Assembly (NCBI GenBank): GCA_017999135.1
Contig: JAGOBT010000239.1
Coordinates: forward strand, 1 to 5,729
Direction of reading: 5' to 3'
Length of the DNA stretch: 5,729 nucleotides
Source of the DNA: Burkholderiaceae bacterium
Lineage (GTDB): Bacteria; Pseudomonadota; Gammaproteobacteria; Burkholderiales; Burkholderiaceae_C
In this document: piece by piece, positions 1-5,729 of the stretch
How the letters are laid out: every line of letters starts with the position of its first letter
How positions within the stretch are numbered: position 1 is the stretch's first letter
Notes under the pieces: generated by a model
Databases searched by the model: none
Told to the model about the DNA's origin: nothing
Seen by the model: the letters and a program-made list of their open reading frames with translations, nothing else
Position numbers and translations under genes: made by a program

Positions 1-1
1 A

Positions 2-20
2 GCGCCAGACCGGCTGGCGC
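2..20. repeat. Short perfect inverted repeat within the kinase gene
   Basis: Arms gcgccag (2-8) and ctggcgc (14-20) flank a 5-base loop. The second arm also overlaps a 9-base direct repeat, gcgccagac at 2-10 and 17-25, which encodes the repeated Val-Trp-Arg in DVWRQPVWR just after the N-box. It lies in coding sequence, so it is most likely incidental to the local Trp/Arg codons in a GC-rich gene. Confidence 0.5.
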
Positions 21-1693
21 CAGACATCCAGCCAGACCTCGCTGGCCTTGGCATGCTTGCGCACGTTGGACAGCGCCTCCTGCACGATGTGCAGGGCCTG
101 GATCTGCATGTCAGGCGGCAGCGGCAGGCCCTGGCCGTGCAGCGCAAGGCGGGTGGCGATGCCTGTCTGGTGCTCGAACTTGCGCAGTGTGGTGTGCAGT
201 GCGGGTTCGATGTCCTCGCTATTGGTGCGCGTGCGGAAGTGCATCAGCAACTCGCGCACATCGCCATGGCTCTCGCGGACGCCCAGCTCGATTTCGGTCA
301 GCACCTCGGCCATGCGGTCTGCGTCGCCACGTTCCAGCGCGTCATGCATCAGTTGCACCTGGATCTTCAGGAAAGCGAGTGACTGGGCGATGGAATCGTG
401 CAGCTCGCGTGCGATGAAGCCGCGCTCCTGGGCCACCGCCGCCTCCTTCTCGAGCGCATTCAGGCGCAAGTTCTCCATGCCGCTGGCCAGGTGCACGGTC
501 AAGGCCTCGAGCAGGGACCGTTCGGACTCAGACAGATCTCGCTGGCCGGTGAAGAACAGGTCCAGTTCGCCGACCAGCCGTTCCTTCAAGCGGATCGGCA
601 CCGACACCACAGTGGCCCAGCCGACGCGCTCGCACAGCAACTGACTTTGCCCATCCAGCGCCTGAATGGGCACCACCCTGGCCTGTGTCTGACCGGCGGT
701 GACCCCGCAATGACAGTCGCCTGCGCGGATGCAATGTTCCGCTTCCAGCATGCTTGAAGGCAGCCCGTCGGAAGCTAACATCACAAAGCGCTGGTTGCTC
801 TCGTCTGCCCACCGCAGCGCCGCCGCATCCGCCGCCACCACCGCACGCACCCGCGCCGTGAAGCCCTGGGCCAGTTGCTCCAAGGTGGCCGTGTGCATCA
901 CCAGGGTGCTGATGTCGTACAGGGCCTCCAGGCGCTCGCGCTTCTCCTTCAGCTCGAAAGTCTTCTCGGCCACGCGGGACTCTAGGTTTTGGTACTGCGA
1001 ATGCAAGCGCTCGGCCATGTCGTTGAAGCCCTCGGCCAGCGCGCCGAACTCGTCGCTGCTGGCCGGCTGCACACGCGCCTCGAAGTCGCCCTCGCGCACC
1101 CGGCCGATGGCCTGCTTGAGCGCCGTCACCGGCTCCAGCACATAGCGGTAGCCGGTGACCACCAGCACGCCCGAGCCAAGCACCGCCACCGTCATCGTCA
1201 GCAATTGCGACAGGTGCATCAGGGCAGTGAAGCGCGACAGGTGGGCCTCGACTGCGCCCACCAGCTGGTCTATGCGCTCGACCATCTGGTGAGTGGGGCC
1301 CTCCGTGGCAGCCAAGGCCGGACCGGGCAGAACCCATTGCTGGCGGTAGGCGGCCCACTCCGACTGCACGGCATCGAAGTGCATCCGAACAGCGTCATCC
1401 CAGGGCATGAACAGTGGCCGCTCAGCGTCGCCATGGCGCAACAAAGCCAAGCTGCCCTCGAAGGTCTCCATCTGGGCCGCCAGCGCCGGCCGCTCGTCCT
1501 TGCCGGCGAGCCAGGCCATGCGATAGACCTGCATGCGCATCCGCCCAGCCTCGTTGACCGCCGCAGCACCGCCGTCGAGTTGCCACGACACCCACAGCGT
1601 GAGCGCGGTGGTCAGCAGGCCCAGCAGCAGGAACGGCAGGCCCATCAGGGCGAGCTTGGCGCCCAGGGTCCAGTGTGTGCGCGAGCGATCCAT
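2..1693 (-). CDS. narX: NarX/NarQ-type nitrate/nitrite sensor histidine kinase, 3' end cut by window edge
   Basis: I translated the reverse strand by hand. The frame is open from ATG at 1693 to the left edge (564 residues, no stop), so the C-terminus, with the rest of the ATPase domain, is missing. Layout: TM1 about 12-36; periplasmic domain about 37-160; TM2 about 163-185; HAMP about 181-235; coiled signalling helix about 236-258; GAF-like module about 260-405; HisKA_3 about 422-490; start of HATPase_c from about 530. The periplasmic domain opens with NEAGRMRMQAYR (47-58), matching the NarX/NarQ P-box; Arg53 aligns with the nitrate-binding arginine of those proteins. The H-box is ARELHDSIAQSL with phosphoacceptor His432, almost identical to NarX. 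The N-box is VQEALSNVRKHA (538-549). Cys321, Cys327 and Cys329 form a cluster in the central module, recalling the Cys-containing central region of NarX/NarQ. By family, it should autophosphorylate in response to nitrate/nitrite and pass phosphate to a NarL/FixJ-type regulator. Ligand and partner are inferred. ATG 1693 is the first start codon after the in-frame upstream stop, and it places TM1 correctly. Confidence 0.9.
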   Translation of the reverse strand, partial: MDRSRTHWTLGAKLALMGLPFLLLGLLTTALTLWVSWQLDGGAAAVNEAGRMRMQVYRMAWLAGKDERPALAAQMETFEGSLALLRHGDAERPLFMPWDDAVRMHFDAVQSEWAAYRQQWVLPGPALAATEGPTHQMVERIDQLVGAVEAHLSRFTALMHLSQLLTMTVAVLGSGVLVVTGYRYVLEPVTALKQAIGRVREGDFEARVQPASSDEFGALAEGFNDMAERLHSQYQNLESRVAEKTFELKEKRERLEALYDISTLVMHTATLEQLAQGFTARVRAVVAADAAALRWADESNQRFVMLASDGLPSSMLEAEHCIRAGDCHCGVTAGQTQARVVPIQALDGQSQLLCERVGWATVVSVPIRLKERLVGELDLFFTGQRDLSESERSLLEALTVHLASGMENLRLNALEKEAAVAQERGFIARELHDSIAQSLAFLKIQVQLMHDALERGDADRMAEVLTEIELGVRESHGDVRELLMHFRTRTNSEDIEPALHTTLRKFEHQTGIATRLALHGQGLPLPPDMQIQALHIVQEALSNVRKHAKASEVWLDVWRQPVWR

Positions 1694-1747
1694 GCGGCAC
1701 TGTAACCCTCGGAGTGCACACCCACCGCGTCGCCGGTGTCGTGGGAT
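1694..1747 (-). other. 54-base intergenic gap between permease and sensor kinase
   Basis: This is the only non-coding stretch in the window. On the minus strand it holds a GAGGG element (plus-strand 1706-1710) 12 bases before the kinase ATG, a plausible but long-spaced ribosome binding site. It also holds a small inverted repeat (1723-1738: 5-base arms CACCG/CGGTG, 6-base loop). The hairpin has no following T-run, so it does not look like a rho-independent terminator. I see no convincing -35/-10 pair, FNR box or NarL heptamer. Read-through from the permease into the kinase is therefore plausible. A weak or sigma-specific promoter inside the permease 3' end cannot be excluded. Confidence 0.6.
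1706..1710 (-). promoter_or_regulatory. Possible ribosome binding site of the sensor kinase
   Basis: GAGGG on the minus strand lies 12 bases upstream of the ATG at 1693. The motif is a good anti-Shine-Dalgarno match, but the spacing is longer than the usual 5-10 bases. No in-frame ATG, GTG or TTG lies between the permease stop and this ATG, so the start choice does not depend on this site. Confidence 0.4.
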
Positions 1748-4176
1748 TCAGCGCAACGCCTCGATGGGCTGCAGTGCCAGCGCTTGGCGCACATGCCGCA
1801 GCGCGGCCAGCGCGGTGACCGCCAGCGTCACCGCTGCGGCCGCGGTGAGCGGGCCGGCCAGGCCGCTGGCTGGGTCCACGCGGTCCACGAAACTGCCCAG
1901 GTACATCTCGCCCAGCCACGCCGCCAGCGGCAGGCCGCACAGCGCGGCGGCGCCCACGGGCAAACCGAACTCCGCCGCCACCTCGCGGGCAATGGCCAGG
2001 TGCCCTGCGCCATGCAGGCGGCGCAGGACCAGCTCGGTGCGACGCCGGCGCAGGGTGTCGGCCACCAGGGCGTAGGCGCCCAGCATCGCCACGCCCATCG
2101 CCAGCAGCGAGACGGTGATCAGCACCGTGGTCAGCTGCTCTTCCAGGCGATAGGTCTCGGCGATCAGTTCGTCGGAGGCCTGGATCTGGTGGGGCACCGG
2201 CGGGCCATGGGCCTTCCAGATGTCGTCCAGTGCCTGGCGCAGCGCGGGCAGGCCCGTGCCGTGCACCGAGAGATCCCACTGCGGGTTGTCGTCGAGCAGA
2301 AAGCCCTGCGGCAGCGCGGGGTCGCGCGCCGACTCCAGCTTCACATCCTTGATCACGGCCACCACGCGGCGCGGGTCCGCCCCTTCCTGCAGCCAGCCGC
2401 CACCACCGCGCAGCAGCGCGCCGATGGCGTCCTGCGGAACCGCATAGCCCAGCAGGCGGGCGGCCTTGGCATCGATCACCAGCCGCTTGTCGCCGGCGCC
2501 TGTGCGCAGGTCGCCAGCCAGCACGGTCATGCCGTAGGTGTCGAAGTAGCCGGTCGAGACGGTGCTGATGCGCAGCACGGCCTTGTGCTGGCTGGCGCTC
2601 ACGTGCAGTTCATTCTGGCCCTGGGTGTCCGCCCCGGGCCGGCTGCCGCTGAAGGCCCAGTGAAGGATCGCCGGATGACTGTTCAAGGCGGCGATGAAGT
2701 CGCCCATCGGCGGTATGCGCGTCGGGTCGATCATGATGCCCAGCCACATCCTGTTGCGGGTGTCGAAACCCCGATCGACATGCAGCAGATGGTGGTGCTG
2801 CACCGCCATCACACCGGCCAGCGACAGCAGCATCAACGCACCGCCGAGTTGCAGGGAAAGCAGCCCCTGGCGGACCCGGCGGCCCCAAGGGCCCTCGCTG
2901 GCGGTGCGGCCCTGCAGCGCTGGTGCCGGCGCGCGGCGCAAAGCCATCCAGGCTGGCCAGGCGAAGGTGAGGGGCAGCAGGATGCCGACACTCACCAGCA
3001 GGCCGGCGAGCGCGCTCACCGGCAGCGGGTCGGCCACGGGCAAGGCCGGTGGCAGCCCCATCCAGTTGGCCACTGCGGGCGCCACCCACCAGGCCAGCAG
3101 CAACGCGCCGGCGGCACTCGCCAGCAGCGGCAGCAAGGCCTCCATTGCCCACAACTGCAAAAGGTGGCGGCCGTCCGCACCCAGGCTGCGCCGCAGCGCG
3201 GTCTCGCGCTGGCGCTGCAGCAGGCTGGCGACCTGCAGGTTCATGTGGTTGAACGCCGCCATCAGCAGCAGCAGCGCGGTGGCCGCCGCCACCGCGCCGA
3301 TCAGCTGCCAGCGCAGTTCCTGCGTTTCCCCTTCGAACGGCAGCTGCGTCAGTGTCAGGCCACGGAAGAAGGCCGCCTCGCGGCCCTGCCTCCACTCTGC
3401 CGGCAGGTCGGCCAGTCGCGGGCTGGCCAGGAAGGCCTCGCGCATCCAGCCGCCCACTTGCTCGACAGAGGCCCCTGCGCGCAATCGGGCGAACACGCGG
3501 CCGTTGGCCATGAAGATGGCCTGGCGGTTCTCCTCGGTCCAGGGGTTGCCCTGGGAGTCGAAGCCGACCATGGCCATCGCGTCGCCGACCATCGAGTTCG
3601 CCCCCCAGAGCGGGGCACGCGGATCGGTGTTGGGAATGACCGCCGCCACGGTGTAGAAGTTGCCGCGCGATTCCAGCCTCCGGCCCAGGGCCTGCACCGG
3701 CGGCAGTTCGCCCCAGAGCTTGCGCACCAGGCCGGCGGTGATGGCGATGCCGTCGTGCTGGCTCAACGCCGCGCGCAGGTCGCCATGCATGGCCTTCAGG
3801 CCCAACACGGGCACCACCTCGGGATCGGCCAGCAGCAGCAGCGCGGGCTGCAGGCGCCCTTCGTGGTGGATGTCCATGCCATCGGGCGCGATCCGCCCGA
3901 TGCCGTCAAGCGGCAGATGCCGTTCCTTGAGCATCGGCCCGAACGCCACTGGCGACGACGCCAGCCAAGGGCTGGGCTGGCCGGGCGGGTTGCCCTTGAA
4001 GTCGAGCACCACCACCCGTTCAGGATCCGGGATGCTGGGGTCGACGTCGGCCAGTGCGATCGCCAGCAAGCCCACCAGCAGGCAAGCAGCCTGCGCCAGC
4101 ATCATCCCGCCCACCGCCACCAGCGTGGCGCCGCGGCGGTGGCGCAGGCCGCGCCATGCGTCGCTCAACAAGCCGG

Positions 4177-4180
<4 letters not shown>
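1748..4180 (-). CDS. MacB/FtsX-type ABC transporter permease with duplicated core (810 aa)
   Basis: Inner-membrane subunit of an ABC exporter or mechanotransmission machine, complete from ATG 4180 to TGA 1748. About eight membrane helices can be read at roughly 18-44, 292-313, 344-369, 388-413, 437-461, 683-707, 735-757 and 775-797. The order is TM1, periplasmic MacB_PCD-like domain (about 45-285), FtsX three-helix core (about 290-415), TM5, second PCD-like domain (about 462-680), second FtsX core (about 683-800). Both cores carry the FtsX-type juxtamembrane element: RQRETALRRSLGA (323-335) and RRRTELVLRRLHGAG (712-726). The end, ALQPIEALR, is the usual closing motif of these permeases. In each PCD the 'stands in a small-residue context, then VAAVIPN/VAVIKDV' strand motif is visible (178-184 and 607-613). 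MacB itself has one four-helix unit fused to its ATPase (about 650 aa); here two units sit in one chain and the ATPase is a separate gene. The start overlaps the ATPase stop as ATGA. Substrate is unknown; a peptide, macrolide-like compound, siderophore or lipid would all fit the family. Confidence 0.92.
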
Positions 4181-4859
<679 letters not shown>

Positions 4860-4863
<4 letters not shown>

Positions 4864-5729
4864 GGCAGGGCCAGCCTTTCGGCATCGAAGGGGGGTTGGG
4901 AGATCAGGACCAGGTCGCCGGCATTCAGGCCGGACAGCACTTCCACCTGGCCAGCAGCACGCCGGCCCAGTTGCACGGTGCGGCGATGCAGTTCGCGGCC
5001 CTGGCGCACATAGAGCCGGCTCTGCACGCCGGGACCCTCGGGCAGCAGCAAGGCGGGCGTGGGCTCACTGAGCTGCAGCCGCAGGTCCACCGCCTGGCCG
5101 GGGCGCAGGGTGGCCGGTGCGGTGGATTCGGGCCAGCGCAGCAGCACCCGCACCTTGCCGCCCTGCACCTGCGGCAGGGTCTGGGCCAGGCTCAGGCGAC
5201 CGCTGGCACTGGTCGCCACCTGGCCTGGTTGCAGGCGTGGCAGGTAGTACTCGTCGACGTCGGCCACCAGTTGCATGCCGCTGGCCGGATCGTCGATGCG
5301 GCCCAGCCTGTCGCCGGGCCGCACGCTGGCGCCGACCTGCAGTTGGAAACCACTGAGCTGCCCGGCGATCGGCGCACGCTGCTGCAGCCGGTCGCGCGAA
5401 CGCTCGAGCAGTTGCAGCCCGCGCTGCAGACCTTGCACTGCCCGGGCCATCTCGTCGATGGATTGTTGTCGGGTGCTGGCCTCGAGCCCCAGATCCTGGC
5501 GGGCCTGCTGCAGCAGTTGCGTGGCCAGCCGGTGCTGGCGTTCGGCCTGCTCCTGCGCGGCGGGCGAGACGAAACCGGCAGTGCCCAATTGGGCCTGCCT
5601 GGCGTGCTCGGCCTCGGCCTGCGCCTCGGCGGCCTGCAACTGTGCCAGCTCGCGCCGGTTCATGGCCAGGCTGGCCGCCTGCGCGCTGCGCTGAACCGAC
5701 ACGTTGGCCATCTGCTGCGCCACCTCGGC
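4860..5729 (-). CDS. HlyD/MacA-type periplasmic adaptor (membrane fusion protein), 5' end outside window
   Basis: The last 289 residues are present and the frame is still open at the right edge, so the N-terminal anchor or signal, first lipoyl half and start codon are missing. The GTG at 5723 sits inside the coiled coil and is not the real start. Domains in window numbering: an Ala/Gln/Arg-rich alpha-helical hairpin (about 1-118) with its turn near LGTAGFVSPAA (48-58), which resembles the 'GFVS' hairpin-tip element of HlyD-family adaptors; second lipoyl half, RAPIAGQLSGF then VGASVRPGDRLGRIDD (118-147); beta-barrel domain about 150-220; membrane-proximal domain about 225-280 containing VQLGRRAAGQVEVLSGLNAGD (split at 252-272), the usual 'V.lG...g..veVlsGL..Gd.v' motif. 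By family, the hairpin reaches toward a TolC-like outer-membrane channel while the barrel and membrane-proximal parts dock on the permease. The stop overlaps the ATPase start, which ties this protein to that exporter. Confidence 0.92.

Noticed and set aside
2..20. Inverted repeat as an operator or mobile-element end
   Set aside because: It lies inside the conserved ATPase region of the kinase, encodes normal family residues, and has no partner copy elsewhere in the window.
48..1705. Several plus-strand frames opposite the kinase (for example 48-644, 398-757 and 989-1705)
   Set aside because: They are low-complexity, Arg/Ser- or His/Gln-rich and without recognisable motifs. The opposite strand carries a continuous NarX-like protein with P-box, HAMP, H-box and N-box.
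1723..1738. Hairpin between permease and kinase as a transcription terminator
   Set aside because: The stem is only 5 base pairs and has no T-run after it on the minus strand. It is too weak to call.
528..2279. Minus-strand frames 528-1358 and 1422-2279 as separate genes, which would suggest the kinase is broken
   Set aside because: They are in other frames than the kinase. The true frame from 1693 runs without stop or frameshift to the left edge: 564 codons fill 1693-2 exactly, and the His432 codon falls at 398-400.
5721..5723. GTG at 5723 as the start of the adaptor
   Set aside because: The frame stays open to the window edge, and a start here would remove the membrane anchor, first lipoyl half and part of the hairpin. 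It is an internal valine.

Overview
The window is very GC-rich and shows strong GC-ending codon bias in its reading frames. It is densely packed, with every supported gene on the minus strand. The sensor kinase resembles the NarX/NarQ type found in Beta- and Gammaproteobacteria, and the gene style fits a high-GC betaproteobacterium such as a member of the Burkholderiales. That placement is an inference from gene style, not from a marker gene.

The genes read from right to left. (1) The C-terminal 289 residues of a HlyD/MacA-type periplasmic adaptor (4860-5729; its start lies beyond the right edge). (2) A complete ABC transporter ATPase of the MacB/LolD class (4177-4863; GTG start). (3) A complete 810-residue permease with two MacB/FtsX units (1748-4180). 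(4) After a 54-base gap, a NarX-like sensor histidine kinase (2-1693), cut by the left edge just after its N-box. The first three genes are joined by 4-base stop/start overlaps (GTGA and ATGA), so they almost certainly form one translationally coupled operon. The kinase is on the same strand, with no recognisable terminator in the gap, and may be co-transcribed.

Adaptor, ATPase and permease should form an inner-membrane ABC export machine that uses ATP in the cytoplasm to drive periplasmic conformational change, as in MacAB-TolC. No outer-membrane TolC-like partner is in the window, and the substrate cannot be read from the sequence. The kinase has the NarX layout: two membrane helices around a periplasmic nitrate-sensing-type domain with a recognisable P-box, then HAMP, a signalling helix, a GAF-like module with a cysteine cluster, and a HisKA_3 dimerisation/phosphoacceptor domain. 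Its response regulator would be expected past the left edge.

The observation most worth following up is the placement of a NarX-type sensor directly behind a MacAB-like exporter with a duplicated permease. I found no RNA gene, mobile element, CRISPR array, integration site or broken gene. The very long open frames on the plus strand are antisense shadows of the GC-rich genes.
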